Source: Bugula neritina (taxonomy: Eukaryota; Bryozoa; Gymnolaemata; Cheilostomatida; Bugulidae). Taken from it: 64,000 bases of DNA. This document shows positions 63,978 through 64,000 of the stretch, one piece after another (positions within the stretch are counted from its first letter, which is position 1; each line of letters opens with the position of its first letter). The position numbers were made by a program, and so were the translations under genes. The notes under the pieces were generated by a model, which ran no database searches, had not been told where the DNA came from, and saw only the letters and a list, made by a program, of their open reading frames with translations. The stretch spans positions 7,366,429 through 7,430,428 of the forward strand of contig OZ037769.1 in the NCBI GenBank assembly GCA_964035545.1. The letters are read 5' to 3'.

Positions 63978-64000
63978 CTGAAAAAAGCACATTATTTGTT

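Overview
The window looks like nuclear DNA of an invertebrate animal. It carries intron-rich metazoan genes (an anion exchanger, an AMPK-related kinase, gankyrin and a mitochondrial-type carbamoyl-phosphate synthetase) with GT-AG introns. These sit in AT-rich DNA full of metazoan repeats: a Ty3/Gypsy element, two 5'-truncated LINEs, a tRNA-derived SINE, a solo LTR and several MITE families. The CPS keeps the glutaminase cysteine that urea-cycle CPS1 of mammals has lost, which argues against a mammal. I cannot name the species from sequence alone.

Layout. 1-4331: 3' part of a Ty3/Gypsy retrotransposon (RT end, RNase H, integrase, extra zinc-finger ORFs, 3' LTR), visibly richer in GC than its surroundings. 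4880-5211: terminal exon of a PAN/apple-domain gene (+). 5968-8081: complete four-exon PSMD10 (gankyrin) gene (-). 8082-13571: AT-rich, low-complexity intergenic DNA with a LINE fragment. 13583-31210: complete 29-exon carbamoyl-phosphate synthetase (+), 1,496 aa. 31211-36988: intergenic, with a hairpin MITE, a SINE, a solo LTR and a hAT-like MITE. 36989-57205: complete anion exchanger of the SLC4 AE type (+), 27 exons plus one optional 33-nt microexon, 1,356 aa. 57765-59080: truncated LINE (-). 60408-63977: NIM1-type kinase (-), 5' end outside the window.

The exon models were built by hand. Each uses GT/AG borders, and the phases add up exactly: CPS 4,491 nt, AE 4,071 nt, PSMD10 690 nt. The five host genes have unrelated jobs (proteasome assembly, nitrogen metabolism, anion transport, signalling), so I infer no functional cluster.

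The most unusual structure is a set of intronic minisatellites in CPS and AE. Many abut a splice junction, and in several the repeat unit itself contains a copy of the adjacent splice-site motif. The most informative gene-level observation is that the CPS combines an intact Cys-His-Glu glutaminase triad with a full set of N-acetylglutamate-site residues, i.e. a CPS III-like enzyme.
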